Below are positions 7,607 to 16,736 of a stretch of 26,612 nucleotides of DNA, piece by piece. The position numbers and the translations under genes are program-made. Numbering within the stretch: the stretch's first letter is position 1; every line of letters begins with the position of its first letter. Origin of the DNA: CAZYTX01 sp964650485. GTDB lineage: Bacteria; RBG-13-61-14; DATKZS01. The stretch is taken from positions 1 through 26,612 of the forward strand of contig CAZYTX010000050.1 in NCBI GenBank assembly GCA_964650485.1. The letters run 5' to 3'. The notes under the pieces are model-generated. The model searched no databases. It was not told where the DNA came from and saw only the letters and a program-made list of their open reading frames with translations.

Positions 7607-9379
7607 TTACCTCTTGCCCAGAAACCTCCGCTGGGGGTCCAGTATCCTAAGGAGCTTGATCTCTTCCATGGAAGGCCTTTCCTCGGCTTTCATGTCAGGC
7701 GCTTCTTTTAGCTCCCATCCGCATTTATCCTTGATTTCCTCGATCGCCTGCTTCTCGCCTTTGCCTGCTCCAGGGAAGTACGAGCATAGCACCAGCTCTT
7801 TTTCACCCTCGGGCTTCCGGAGCACGGCAAGGTCCGAGACCACGGTCTTTACCCTGCTGCCCGGGCTGGTGACGTAGGCCACCTTGTCCACGAACCTCTG
7901 CCTGCCGGAGAGCGCGGTGACCACCACCTCTGATGCCGCGGAGCAGATGTCGTTGCCCCCGCCCGATCCTGTGAGGTACGCCTTTCCCGGTATCATGGTG
8001 GTGTTCAGGTTCCCGTGCCTGTCGAGCTGGCCCGCTCCCACCGAGCCGATGCAGCAGTTGCCCGCTCCTCCCATGAACACGCCCATGATGGAGTGGATGC
8101 CGGTGAGCATCTTTGCGGTGGGCATGTTGCGATAGTTGAAGATAAAAGGGTCCGCGGGCCTGGGAGCGTAGCCGAAGAACCCGATCTCCGCCATGAGCTC
8201 GGCCTGGACCCCCTCCTGCAAAAGCTGGTAGTAGCCGAGCCATGCCGCCAGGTTGGACGCGCCCACCCCGGCGAGAATGGTGGTGAGGTCCCCCTCCTTC
8301 ATGCGCTCAGCGATCACCCTGCCCGCGGCCACCACCATCATCTCCACCGGCGAGTAGTCAGCGTCCGCGGGTATCTGTGATGAGAGGCTTATGAGCTCGC
8401 TTTTCCAGGAGTCGGGCTTTGCCTTTCCCTTGAGCGCCCATATCCTGTCCCTTCCCAGCTTTTCCAGGTATCCCTCCCAGCCGTCAGGCTCGAGAATCCA
8501 CTCCTCCACCCACCTGTCCATGGTCTCCGGTTCCTTGGCAGCCTCCCTTATGTCCATTATGAACTCGTAGTCGTCGGCATAGGACTCGAACTCGGGGCAG
8601 CCCTGGCTGGACACCCCTCCCGGATGGGCCCCCAGCTCAATGGGACACACCGCCCGCACCATGTACGAGGGGATCTTGGCTATGTGGGAGTGCCTGCGTA
8701 TGAACTCGGTGCTCACCACCTTGTCAACGCTGACGACAACGCCTCCTTTCGATGCCCAGGCCCCGTAGGCGTCCTCTCCGTGCGGGGGGGTGAGGATCAC
8801 GTTGCCGCTCCTGTCCGCGCAGGGGGCGTGGATAAAGGACAGGTCCGGGCACAACGGCTTTACCAGCGTGTATTTGTGCCCGTCCTCCTCCGCCTCGATG
8901 AGCAGCTCGCGGTTGTCGGTCGCCATGCTTGACCCGACCAGGGAGCGGGTGGGAAGGAACGGCGCCCCCATGGCCCCTGCCAGGAGCCGCAGGGTGAAGG
9001 ACAGTATGCTCCAGTTCTCGATCTCGACCCGGCCCTGTTTCCATGCCCTGGTTATCACCGGGTTGGGACCGGGGGTTGGATAAGAGTCGCCGCAGAAGGT
9101 GGTGATAAGCTTCCTGGCTATTCCCGTGTGCACTGGGACCACGCCGTTGGCCACGAACCCGATGCATGACAGGGTGAATCCGGGGTCCTTGCCAAAAAAT
9201 GCCCGCACCAGCTCGAACAGCACGCCCCCGGCGCGGTTGTGGGTGGTGCACAGGTGTATGGCCATGCCCGGCTTTACCAATGTCCTCATGGCTTCGGACA
9301 GGGGCATGACCTTGGAAGGCCCTTCCTCAACGGGGACGGGGTCCAGCATGGAGACGGCTTTTCTGAAAGGGTCCGGCAT
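7607..9379 (-). CDS. Family I CoA-transferase with fused alpha and beta subunits
   Basis: A 590-residue protein in which an alpha-like half (about 25-300) and a beta-like half (about 335-560) of a glutaconate/acetate-type CoA-transferase are joined. The alpha half has GFVANG (74-79) and a gly-rich core. The beta half has GVGASNLAAWLG (371-382), a likely catalytic glutamate in AEIGFF (E398), and the signature GSGGGNDICSAASE (471-484), which resembles IpdB/GctB proteins. These enzymes move CoA between organic acids through a glutamyl-CoA thioester. The two acids involved cannot be read from the sequence. It is the last gene of the minus-strand run, 37 bases after the HIT gene. The ATG at 9379 lacks a visible ribosome-binding site, and ATG 9349 is an alternative. 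Confidence 0.85.
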   Translation of the reverse strand: MPDPFRKAVSMLDPVPVEEGPSKVMPLSEAMRTLVKPGMAIHLCTTHNRAGGVLFELVRAFFGKDPGFTLSCIGFVANGVVPVHTGIARKLITTFCGDSYPTPGPNPVITRAWKQGRVEIENWSILSFTLRLLAGAMGAPFLPTRSLVGSSMATDNRELLIEAEEDGHKYTLVKPLCPDLSFIHAPCADRSGNVILTPPHGEDAYGAWASKGGVVVSVDKVVSTEFIRRHSHIAKIPSYMVRAVCPIELGAHPGGVSSQGCPEFESYADDYEFIMDIREAAKEPETMDRWVEEWILEPDGWEGYLEKLGRDRIWALKGKAKPDSWKSELISLSSQIPADADYSPVEMMVVAAGRVIAERMKEGDLTTILAGVGASNLAAWLGYYQLLQEGVQAELMAEIGFFGYAPRPADPFIFNYRNMPTAKMLTGIHSIMGVFMGGAGNCCIGSVGAGQLDRHGNLNTTMIPGKAYLTGSGGGNDICSAASEVVVTALSGRQRFVDKVAYVTSPGSRVKTVVSDLAVLRKPEGEKELVLCSYFPGAGKGEKQAIEEIKDKCGWELKEAPDMKAEERPSMEEIKLLRILDPQRRFLGKR

Positions 9380-9416
9380 GGCGGGTTCAGTGGCTCATAG
9401 GTTGAAACACATGCGG

Positions 9417-9917
9417 TTACTTTTCCCGTTTTATTTCATCGAACGCCCGGGCCAGCTTATGAGCGGTGTCCTTCACACTTTCGGGTATTACCATTGTGTC
9501 TCCCGTGACGGCCATGAAGTTGTGGTCCCCCTCCCACCGGGGCACGACGTGCACGTGCAGGTGCGCGGGCATGCCGGCGCCGGCCACCTTGCCAAGGTTG
9601 ATGCCGATGTTGAAGCCGTGCGGGCTCATGACCTCGTCAATGGCCCTTGTGGTGAGGGTGGTGGTGTAAAAGACCTCGAAGAGCTCGCTTTGATCCAGGT
9701 CATCGAGCCCGGCCACGTGCCTTATGGGCAGCACCATGGTGTGACCGGCTATGTATGGGTACTTGTTCATGACCACCACCGTGCGCTCGGAGCGGTACAC
9801 CACCAGGTTGTCGCCGTCCCGCTCCGAGCTTATGATGTTACAGAACAGGCACCCTTCAGTCTTTCTCCTCTCCTCCTTGATGTACTTCATGCGCCAGGGG
9901 GTGAACAGCTTTTTCAT
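9417..9917 (-). CDS. HIT-family nucleotide hydrolase/transferase
   Basis: A 166-residue histidine-triad protein with the HLHVHVV motif (H119, H121, H123), the middle or last histidine serving as nucleophile in this family. An N-terminal CLFC (C23, C26) together with later histidines suggests a bound zinc. The LFTPWRMKYI opening is typical of the Ap4A phosphorylase-like branch common in bacteria with AP4A or ADP-ribose-type substrates. The exact substrate is unknown. The ATG at 9917 follows GGAGGG by a few bases and gives the canonical N-terminus; longer frames into the upstream ihfB gene are spurious. It lies 46 bases after ihfB and is probably cotranscribed with it. Confidence 0.9.
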   Translation of the reverse strand: MKKLFTPWRMKYIKEERRKTEGCLFCNIISSERDGDNLVVYRSERTVVVMNKYPYIAGHTMVLPIRHVAGLDDLDQSELFEVFYTTTLTTRAIDEVMSPHGFNIGINLGKVAGAGMPAHLHVHVVPRWEGDHNFMAVTGDTMVIPESVKDTAHKLARAFDEIKREK

Positions 9918-9963
9918 CAACCCTCCGCTCGGCTGAGCCCGTCTCAGGCGGGCCTGATGCTTC

Positions 9964-10245
9964 TCAGCCCTGGTCAACCTTCTCTCGAAGCTCCTTGCCC
10001 ACCTTGAAGAAGGGCACCTTCTTGGCCTCGACCTGGACCTTCTCGCCGGTCCTGGGGTTCCTTCCTTCCCTGGCACTTCGCTCTTTCACCTGGAAGCTGC
10101 CAAACCCCCTGATCTCGATCCGGTCTCCGGAAGTCAGGGCATCGGTCATGGTGTCGAAGATGGTGTTGACCACCAGCTCCGCGTCCTTCAGGCTAAGCTC
10201 CTTGACCCTGTCCGCCAGCTTCTCGATGAGTTCTCTCTTGGTCAT
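9964..10245 (-). CDS. ihfB: Integration host factor beta-type / HU-family protein
   Basis: A 93-residue DNA-bending protein of the HU/IHF family. It begins MTKRELIEKLA, contains IEIRGFGSF (44-52) and the arm sequence GRNPRTGEKV (61-70), and ends GKELREKV. These features are closest to IHF beta (HimD) of proteobacteria. Its place downstream of rpsA (here with sppA between) is also the conserved position of ihfB, which supports the subunit assignment over HU. IHF bends DNA sharply at specific sites and needs an alpha partner, which would be encoded elsewhere. GGGGGAGG lies about 9 bases before the ATG. Confidence 0.88.
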   Translation of the reverse strand: MTKRELIEKLADRVKELSLKDAELVVNTIFDTMTDALTSGDRIEIRGFGSFQVKERSAREGRNPRTGEKVQVEAKKVPFFKVGKELREKVDQG

Positions 10246-10315
10246 TTACAAATCCTCCCCCTTCTCATGCCTTGTTGATCTTTTCCGTTCATGACTTAGC
10301 AACAGGTGCACCGTC

Positions 10316-11371
10316 TCAATTCATGTCCAATACGTAGAGTGCGCGCACCGGCGAATGCAGTATTTCATCTTTTGCCAGTCCGGGAGCAACTTTGTTGATG
10401 ATCCTCTCAAAGGGGCTGAACCTGTGGGGCTTCGGCCAGATCACCTTTGGCTCTCCCTCGATCCCCGCCTCTTTCGCGGCGTGGTCTATGGCATCCCACA
10501 GGTTCCCGATCTCGTCCACCAGCCCGAGCTCCCTGGCCCTGTTCCCGTTCAGTATCCTTCCGTCCGCAATGGTTTGCAGCTCTTCCATGGAAATGCCGCG
10601 TCCCTTGGACACGTCTCCCACGAACTGTTCGTGCAACTGGTCCACGAAGCTCTTCAGGAGACTTTTCTCCTCGCTGGTAAGCTCCCTGTAGGGGCTTGCT
10701 ATGTCCTTGTACTTGCCGCTCTTTATGATCTGGTTCTTTATCTTCATCCACCTGAAGAGCCCCTCCAGGCTCGTGACCTCCATGATAACGCCGATGCTGC
10801 CCGTTATTGTCCCCTGGTTGGCGAAGATGACGGTGGCCGGGGAGGATATGTAGTAGGCGCCCGAGGCTGCCACCGAGCCCATGGACACCACTACGGGCTT
10901 TTTATCGGAGAGCTTTTGCACCTCGCGGTATATCTCCTGTGAAGCACCCACCACCCCGCCGGGAGAGTCCACCCTCATCACCACCGCCTTGACGGAGTCG
11001 TCATCCTCGAACCTGTGGATCTGGTCCACCACCTTCTTGGAGCGCAGGATCAGGCCTTCCACGTTCACCACGCCCACCTTGTCTTTGAAAGACACCCTGG
11101 AGACCACGCCCGTCTTTGCGCCGGAGCCGGCCAGCAGCCCGATTACCAGGGTGAGCGTCATTATGGCCAGGAAGAATATTAGTATGGTCAGCAATGGATG
11201 CCTGGAAAAAACGCCCTTGCGCCCGGGCCCGGTCTGCCAGCCCGGGTATGGCTGTCCCGGACCGGGCGGCCCCTGTCCAGGGGGAGGGGGTGCGGATGCC
11301 CCCCATTGCAGGCCGCGGTCGGCCTGCCATTGACGGCCGCTGCCCTGGCCCTGGTCATCCTGTCCGTTCAC
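10316..11371 (-). CDS. sppA: Signal peptide peptidase SppA, short form (S49)
   Basis: A 351-residue membrane-anchored serine/lysine peptidase that degrades cleaved signal peptides. The cytoplasmic N-terminus is glycine/proline/glutamine-rich (1-50), followed by one membrane helix (about 58-82) and a single S49 domain. The nucleophile is S170 in VAASGAYY and the general base is K222 in GKYKD. The 52-residue spacing between them equals that of the Bacillus enzyme. RVDSPGG (133-139) is also typical. The start is GTG at 11371, preceded by GGGAGA. The gene is inserted between rpsA and ihfB, 286 bases after rpsA, and the gap holds a repeat element. It may therefore have its own promoter or be controlled by that element. 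Confidence 0.93.
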   Translation of the reverse strand: MNGQDDQGQGSGRQWQADRGLQWGASAPPPPGQGPPGPGQPYPGWQTGPGRKGVFSRHPLLTILIFFLAIMTLTLVIGLLAGSGAKTGVVSRVSFKDKVGVVNVEGLILRSKKVVDQIHRFEDDDSVKAVVMRVDSPGGVVGASQEIYREVQKLSDKKPVVVSMGSVAASGAYYISSPATVIFANQGTITGSIGVIMEVTSLEGLFRWMKIKNQIIKSGKYKDIASPYRELTSEEKSLLKSFVDQLHEQFVGDVSKGRGISMEELQTIADGRILNGNRARELGLVDEIGNLWDAIDHAAKEAGIEGEPKVIWPKPHRFSPFERIINKVAPGLAKDEILHSPVRALYVLDMN

Positions 11372-11461
11372 ACAAGTGATCTCCCGGTCTTTAGTTTTTA
11401 TTAAGATGCAGCCCGCAAAAGGCTGCGCACCTTGCCAGCAGGCGGCTACGCGAAGATTATC

Positions 11462-11640
11462 GGGGCGGCGAACACAGCTCTTCTGTGTGCGCGGACGACT
11501 TTTGCAACGAAGCGCCAGCGAATTCGCATACGGGCATGATACGGATCACGGTCCGCTGGATTGTCAATCCCATTCCATCTAGCATATCCATCCCGCGCCT
11601 TCGGCGCCCGCGTAGCAAAGCTACGTGTGTGGGGCGCCCT
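11462..11640 (-). repeat. Palindrome-rich intergenic element, copy A
   Basis: Read on the minus strand, this stretch resembles 23011-23153. The closest match is a core of about 38 bases (11586-11621), which contains AGCTTTGCTA, then GGGCGCCG, GGCGC and GGATG. Both ends also resemble each other (GGGCG...CACA), like decayed terminal inverted repeats. It includes hairpins CGTAGC-AAA-GCTACG, GCGCC-TTC-GGCGC and ACACAG-CTCTT-CTGTGT. It lies between rpsA and sppA, in sppA's orientation. It has no coding potential of its own. It could be a MITE-like element or a structured RNA. The boundaries are approximate. Confidence 0.6.
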
Positions 11641-11657
11641 CTGAATTATGCCGCCCC

Positions 11658-13865
11658 TTATCTGTCTTCCCCGCCGGGGCTTTCATCCTCTTCCGTATCC
11701 TCGCCGGGCTCTTTCTCCGCCGTGTTTTGCTCTTCCTCCTCCGCCGGAGCCTCCTGTTCTTCATGCACCTGCTCTTGCGGTTCTTCCTCCCCCGCTGGCG
11801 GGGCGAGCTCTTCACCTTCTTTTTCAACGGCATGCCCGGTCTCTTTCACCTCTTCTCTTTCCATAGGCGAGACCTCCGCCGGCTCCTGCTCCTCCTTTTT
11901 TCCCGTCTCTTCCTCAGGCTCTTCCTTTTCTTCTCCTCTCCGGGCTCGTGAGGTCACGGCGCCGAACTCCGGCATTCTCATCTTCGAGAGCTTGTCCTGT
12001 ATGAGCTCTCCCAGCTTTGATGTCCCGTCCCCTTCCTGCCTGCGGTGCTTCTGGTAGGCCGCCTGGTCCTCGGTCCTCTCCAGCGCCTTAACCGACAGGC
12101 GAATCTTCCTCTCGCTGATGTCCACGTTCAGTATCTCCGCGGTTATCTCCTGTCCCGGCTGCACCATCTCCGAGGGGTCCTTTACTTTCTGGTGTGAGAG
12201 CTCGCTTATGTGGATCAGCCCCTCGATGGCCTCCTCGAGCTCGACGAACACGCCGAAGTCGGTGATGTTCACCACCTTGCCCACCACGTCCTCGCCCGGC
12301 TTGTACTTTGCGGGCACGCTTTCCCAGGGGTCCGGCTGCGCCTGCTTGATGCCAAGCGAGAAGCGCTCGTGCTCCTTGTCAATGTTCAGCACCACCGCGT
12401 CCACTTCCTGCCCCTTTTTGAATAGCTCGGAGGGGTGCTTCACCCGCCTGGTCCAGGAAAGATCGGATATGTGAACGAGTCCGTCTATGCCCTCTTCCAC
12501 TCCCACGAACACCCCGAAGTTGGTGATGTTCCGTATGGTGCCGCGGAGCTTGGTCCCCACCGGGTACTTGATCTCCAGCATGTCCCATGGATTTGGCTGG
12601 GCCTGCTTGATAGAAAGGCTGATCCTCCTGTTGATCACGTCAATGTCTAGCACCTTGGCCTCGACCTCCTGGCCCGGCTCCACCACCTTTGAAGGATGGA
12701 CCCTTTTCTTGCTCCAGCTCATCTCGGACACGTGCACCAGTCCTTCAACCCCCTTCTCCAGCTCGACAAAGGCCCCGTAATCCGTGACCGAGACCACGGA
12801 GCCTATAACAATGGTGCCCACCGGGTACTTCTTCTCCACGTTGTCCCACGGGTCGGGCATGATCTGCTTGAGCCCCAGGCTGACCTTCTCGGTCTCGCGG
12901 TTGAACCTGAGCACTTTTACGGCGATCTCGTCTCCGATCCTCATGATCTCGGACGGGTGCCCGATCCTTCCGTAGCTCATGTCGGTTATGTGCAGGAGCC
13001 CGTCTATCCCTCCCAGGTCAATGAATGCCCCGTACTCTGTGAGGTTCTTCACCACCCCCTTTATCACCTGGTCCTTCTCCAGTGATGCAAGGGTCTCTTC
13101 ACGCTTTTCCTTTAGCTCCCTCTCGAGATAGGCCCGCCTGCTCACCACCACGTTGCCGCGTTTCCGGTTGAACTTGATGATTACGAACTTGTCCTCGATG
13201 CCTATCATCTTGTCCAGGCTGCGGATGGGTCTTACGTCCGCCTGTGAGCTCGGCAGGAATGCATTGATCCCGATGTCCACCATGAGGCCGCCTTTCACCT
13301 TCTCCGCTATTTTTCCGCTCACCGGTGTTTCATTGCGGTAGGCCTCTTCGATCTCGTCCCATATGATTCTCTTGGCCGCCTTTTCCATTGAAAGGCGTAT
13401 TATGCCGTCCTCGTCCTCCTTGCTCTCGACCAGCACGTCAATCTGGCGGCCCACGTAATCTTCCGCGTTATCAGTCAGGCTCTTGAACTCATCCAGGGCC
13501 ACCTGTCCCTCGGACTTGTCGCCTATGTCAACCATGGCGTAGTCCCTGGTGACGCCCACCACTACTCCACGGATGATCTCGCCTTGATCGAGCTCGGGTT
13601 TCTTAAGGCTTTTCTCGAACAGCTCTCCGAAATCCTCGGCCTCTTCCTCATCTTTGCCGCCTTCAGCCTTCTCCTCGCCCGCTTTTTCTCCCTCAGCCTT
13701 GTCCTGTTCCGCGCTCGAGGCCTGCGACTCCGGGCCTGGTTCCTTCAAGTCCCTGGCAGTCTCCTCGCCCTTTGCCTCTTCTTGCCTTTCTTCGACCTTG
13801 TCCGCGTCTTCCTGCTCTTTTGTTTCGTTGTCTTTAGTTTTCTTGTCCTCGTTTTCGTTAACCAA
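11658..13865 (-). CDS. rpsA: 30S ribosomal protein S1 with acidic extensions
   Basis: S1 binds mRNA on the small ribosomal subunit and helps translation initiation. Six S1 (OB-fold) repeats are visible at about 95-161, 180-245, 265-335, 350-421, 437-508 and 524-595. The last four have the strong EYGAF/DYGAF, GLVH(I/V)S and PDPW signatures. The usual family start (ELFEKSLKKPELDQGEII) is at about residue 81. Ahead of it is an 80-residue stretch rich in E, K and D, and after repeat six there is a 135-residue tail that becomes strongly acidic. The total is 735 residues, against about 560-590 normally. The start appears to be TTG at 13865, preceded by GGGGGA and AAGG. The gene is 22 bases downstream of cmk, the standard arrangement. 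Confidence 0.95.
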   Translation of the reverse strand: MVNENEDKKTKDNETKEQEDADKVEERQEEAKGEETARDLKEPGPESQASSAEQDKAEGEKAGEEKAEGGKDEEEAEDFGELFEKSLKKPELDQGEIIRGVVVGVTRDYAMVDIGDKSEGQVALDEFKSLTDNAEDYVGRQIDVLVESKEDEDGIIRLSMEKAAKRIIWDEIEEAYRNETPVSGKIAEKVKGGLMVDIGINAFLPSSQADVRPIRSLDKMIGIEDKFVIIKFNRKRGNVVVSRRAYLERELKEKREETLASLEKDQVIKGVVKNLTEYGAFIDLGGIDGLLHITDMSYGRIGHPSEIMRIGDEIAVKVLRFNRETEKVSLGLKQIMPDPWDNVEKKYPVGTIVIGSVVSVTDYGAFVELEKGVEGLVHVSEMSWSKKRVHPSKVVEPGQEVEAKVLDIDVINRRISLSIKQAQPNPWDMLEIKYPVGTKLRGTIRNITNFGVFVGVEEGIDGLVHISDLSWTRRVKHPSELFKKGQEVDAVVLNIDKEHERFSLGIKQAQPDPWESVPAKYKPGEDVVGKVVNITDFGVFVELEEAIEGLIHISELSHQKVKDPSEMVQPGQEITAEILNVDISERKIRLSVKALERTEDQAAYQKHRRQEGDGTSKLGELIQDKLSKMRMPEFGAVTSRARRGEEKEEPEEETGKKEEQEPAEVSPMEREEVKETGHAVEKEGEELAPPAGEEEPQEQVHEEQEAPAEEEEQNTAEKEPGEDTEEDESPGGEDR

Positions 13866-13887
13866 TACCTTGTCCCCCTAACCGACT

Positions 13888-14571
13888 TTATTCCTTGTCC
13901 CGCAAAGGCGAGCTGATGACCTCCTTAAGCTTTGATACAACCTCTTCCACGCTTTTATCCGTGGTGTCTATCTCCAAGGCGTCATCAGCACGCCTTAACG
14001 GGGCAGCCGCACGTGTGGAATCGTTTTCATCCCTTATGTTAATCTCTTGCAGCACCGTGTTGAAATCCGTCTCCTGTCCCCTCTGCACAAGCTCCTCGCA
14101 TCTCCTCCTGGCCCGCTCCTCCTTGGAGGCTGTGAGGAAGAACTTATAATCCGCGTCCGGGAACACCACGGTTGTAATGTCCCTTCCTTCCATGACCACC
14201 CCGCCGTTCTCACCCATGCTGCGCTGCAATGCCAACAGCTTTTCCCTGACCGCGGGCGCCGCGGATATGGCCGAGGCCTTCATTCCCATGTCGGCGCTGC
14301 GTATCCGCTCCGAGACGTCTTCGCCATGGAGCAGGGTCACAACTTTTGCGTCCTGCATCTCCTGGCTTATGTGCAGGCTCTCCAGCAGGTTTTCCAGCGC
14401 TTCCCGGTCCGAGATGTCCACCCCTCGCCTGTCCGCGAAAAGGGCCGCGGCGCGGTACATTGCACCCGTGTCAATGTAGGTGTAGCCCAGCCTCTCCGCG
14501 AGCAGCCTGGCCACCGTACTTTTTCCCGCGCCCGATGGCCCGTCAATCGCGATAACGTATCTTAAATTCAT
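13888..14571 (-). CDS. cmk: Cytidylate kinase
   Basis: Phosphorylates CMP and dCMP with ATP in nucleotide metabolism. The 227-residue protein has a P-loop GPSGAGKST (10-18), the DTGAMYRA CMP-site motif (36-43), GRDITTVVFPDA (153-164) and the arginine-rich lid ERARRR. The ATG at 14571 lies 3 bases after the aroA stop codon with only a weak ribosome-binding site, which suggests translation coupled to aroA. The aroA-cmk-rpsA order is conserved in many proteobacteria. Confidence 0.97.
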   Translation of the reverse strand: MNLRYVIAIDGPSGAGKSTVARLLAERLGYTYIDTGAMYRAAALFADRRGVDISDREALENLLESLHISQEMQDAKVVTLLHGEDVSERIRSADMGMKASAISAAPAVREKLLALQRSMGENGGVVMEGRDITTVVFPDADYKFFLTASKEERARRRCEELVQRGQETDFNTVLQEINIRDENDSTRAAAPLRRADDALEIDTTDKSVEEVVSKLKEVISSPLRDKE

Positions 14572-14574
14572 AAC

Positions 14575-15867
14575 TTATCTGGTTGCCTGTGTCAAGCTTG
14601 ATTCAAAGTCCGGGAAAGACGTTGATATGGTTTCCGCGCCTCGTATCAGGGTCTGGCCTTTTGCACAGAGTGCGGCCACTGCCGCGGCCATGGCCACCCT
14701 GTGGTCCATTTGCGGGTCCACCGTGGTCCCTGCCAGCCGGGCCCCGCCGCGGACCTCGATGCCGTCATGGAACTCCTTCACCCGGGCGCCCATTGCAGTG
14801 AGCAGACCGGCCATGGCCGCGATGCGGTCGCTCTCCTTTACCCTGAGCTCGGAGGCCTCCCGGATAACGGTCACCCCCTCGGCCCGGGCCGCGGCCACGC
14901 ATATCACCGGCAGCTCGTCAATGGCCCTCGGCACCAGCGGACCTTTAACCTCTGTACCCCGGAGCCGGCTCGAGCGCACCTCTATGTCCGCCACCGGCTC
15001 GTTGCCCGCGGTCCTCAGGTTTTTTATCTCCAGGCCGGCCCTCATATTCTTTAGTATATCGAGCACTCCCGACCTGGCGGGGTTAACTCCAACGTCTTTA
15101 ATGACTATCTCCGAGCCGGGCACGACCAGTGCGGCCACCATGAAAAAGGCGGCCGCGGATATGTCTCCCGGCACCTCTATCTCACCCGGAGACTCGAGGA
15201 CCTGTCCGCCGATGACGCCCGCCCACCCTTGCTTTCTCTCCACCTTCACGCCGAAGGCCTCCATCATCCTCTCTGTGTGGTCCCTGGTGACCGCGGGCTC
15301 GTGAACCCAGGTCTCTCCCCTCGCTGACAGGCCGGCGAGCAGGATGGCGCTTTTCACCTGGGCGCTGGCCACCTCCATGTTATAGCGTATGCCGGCCAGG
15401 TCGGCCCCTTTTATGACAAGGGGGGCGGTGTCATCCGGGCCGGCTTCTATCCTGGCCCCCATGAGCCGGAGGGGCTCGATGATCCTCTTCATGGGCCTTT
15501 TTAACAGGCTTTGGTCGCCGGTGAGCACGGCATTTATGTTCAACCCCGCGAGCAGCCCGGCCAGCAGCCTCATGCCTGTGCCCGAGTTGCCCAGGTCAAG
15601 CTCTCCCTCTGGGGCCCTGAGCGCAGCCGGCCCCTTTCCATGGACCTTCAGCCAGGCCTTGTGCTCGTCCTCTTCCATGTGAACGCCCATTGATCCCAAG
15701 GCGTTTGCCGTGCTCGCCACGTCCCCGGAGAAGAGCAGCCCCCTGATCACCGTGCTCCCGCGGGCCACCGCGGAGAGCATGAGTGCCCGGTGGGATATGG
15801 ACTTGTCTCCCGGGACCCGGACCGAGCCCTTGAGCGGGCCGCGGGGCCCCACCCGGAGTTCGGTCAT
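14575..15867 (-). CDS. aroA: 3-phosphoshikimate 1-carboxyvinyltransferase (EPSP synthase)
   Basis: Transfers the enolpyruvyl group of PEP to shikimate-3-phosphate, the sixth step of the shikimate pathway. The 430-residue protein has PGDKSISHR (19-27, with K22, S23 and R27 at the E. coli numbering), LGNSGTGMR (92-100), EVASAQVKSA (165-174), a likely catalytic aspartate in AIDELP (D317) and LRVKESDR (341-348). GNSGT and VASAQVKSA resemble Bacillus-type enzymes more than E. coli. The ATG at 15867 overlaps the tyrA stop as ATGA and is preceded by GGGAGGACGAGG; the longer frame to 15906 would add 13 residues inside tyrA. The overlap implies coupled translation. Confidence 0.97.
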   Translation of the reverse strand: MTELRVGPRGPLKGSVRVPGDKSISHRALMLSAVARGSTVIRGLLFSGDVASTANALGSMGVHMEEDEHKAWLKVHGKGPAALRAPEGELDLGNSGTGMRLLAGLLAGLNINAVLTGDQSLLKRPMKRIIEPLRLMGARIEAGPDDTAPLVIKGADLAGIRYNMEVASAQVKSAILLAGLSARGETWVHEPAVTRDHTERMMEAFGVKVERKQGWAGVIGGQVLESPGEIEVPGDISAAAFFMVAALVVPGSEIVIKDVGVNPARSGVLDILKNMRAGLEIKNLRTAGNEPVADIEVRSSRLRGTEVKGPLVPRAIDELPVICVAAARAEGVTVIREASELRVKESDRIAAMAGLLTAMGARVKEFHDGIEVRGGARLAGTTVDPQMDHRVAMAAAVAALCAKGQTLIRGAETISTSFPDFESSLTQATR

Positions 15868-16736
15868 GCCTCGTCCTCCCTTATCTTTATGCGGACCTCC
15901 CTGCACCTCTCGAACAGCTCGACAAGGGCTTTATGGTCCTGACCGTCCACCATGCTTCTCAACCTGGACAGGGTTTCCATGAACCCCTCGATGGCCTCCA
16001 CGATGGCGTCCCTGTTGTCCATGCAGATGTCCGCCCACATCCGGGGCGAGCTTTCCGCGATCCTGGTGAAGTCTTTGAGCCCGCCGGCCGAGAACCTGAG
16101 CATGGGGGTCTTTTTATCCCATTCCGTCAGGGTGTCGAGGAGGGCGTAGGCCACCATGTGGGGAAGATGGCTTACCGCTCCCAGCACCTGGTCGTGCAGG
16201 TGCTGGTCCATGATCTCCACCTTGCTGCCCGCGGCCTGCCACAATTTTTTCACCAGTTCCACGGCCCCGGGGTCGGTGCCCTGCCCGGGCGTGAGTATGG
16301 TGCGTCTCCCCTTGAACAGGTGGGGGGAGGCGGCCCTGGCGCCGGTCTTCTCGCTCCCGGCAATGGGATGTCCGGGCACCACGTTCACGTATGTGGGCAA
16401 CAGGGCCAGCATCTCACCCAGCACTATCTCCTTGGTGCTTCCCGCGTCGGTGACTATTGCCCCTTTTTTAAGATAGTGCCCGATAGCCCTTGATATGCCG
16501 GCCATGGAGCGGACGGGCACGGCCAGCATTACCAGGTCGGCGTCCGCGGCCGCCTCCCCGGGGTCCGTGGTGGCGTCGTCAATAGCCCCTATTGCGAGGG
16601 CGTCGTGCAGGTTTTCCCTGGTGCGGCCGCACCCGACCACGAACTCGACTGCGCCGGCCTCTTTGAGCGCCAGCGCGAAAGACCCTCCTATCAGCCCTAC
16701 TCCGATCACCCCCATCCGGTTTATGAGGACGCTCAC
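15864..16736 (-). CDS. tyrA: Prephenate/arogenate dehydrogenase
   Basis: Oxidatively decarboxylates prephenate (or arogenate) toward tyrosine. The 290-residue protein is the stand-alone form without chorismate mutase. It has the nucleotide-binding motif GVGLIGGS (12-19) and the catalytic region PGHPIAGSEKTG (121-132, with H123 and S128), followed by the helical domain with QVLGAVSHLPH. The GTG at 16736 overlaps the hisC stop codon (GTGA) and has GGAGGAG 6-7 bases upstream, so it is preferred over the ATG at 16715 or longer frames. Cofactor and substrate preference (NAD or NADP, prephenate or arogenate) cannot be settled from sequence alone. Confidence 0.94.
   Translation of the reverse strand: MSVLINRMGVIGVGLIGGSFALALKEAGAVEFVVGCGRTRENLHDALAIGAIDDATTDPGEAAADADLVMLAVPVRSMAGISRAIGHYLKKGAIVTDAGSTKEIVLGEMLALLPTYVNVVPGHPIAGSEKTGARAASPHLFKGRRTILTPGQGTDPGAVELVKKLWQAAGSKVEIMDQHLHDQVLGAVSHLPHMVAYALLDTLTEWDKKTPMLRFSAGGLKDFTRIAESSPRMWADICMDNRDAIVEAIEGFMETLSRLRSMVDGQDHKALVELFERCREVRIKIREDEA

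Noticed and set aside
9918..10076. Extended N-terminus for the HIT protein
   Set aside because: It would overlap ihfB in another frame with an arginine-rich, non-family sequence. GGAGGG precedes ATG 9917.
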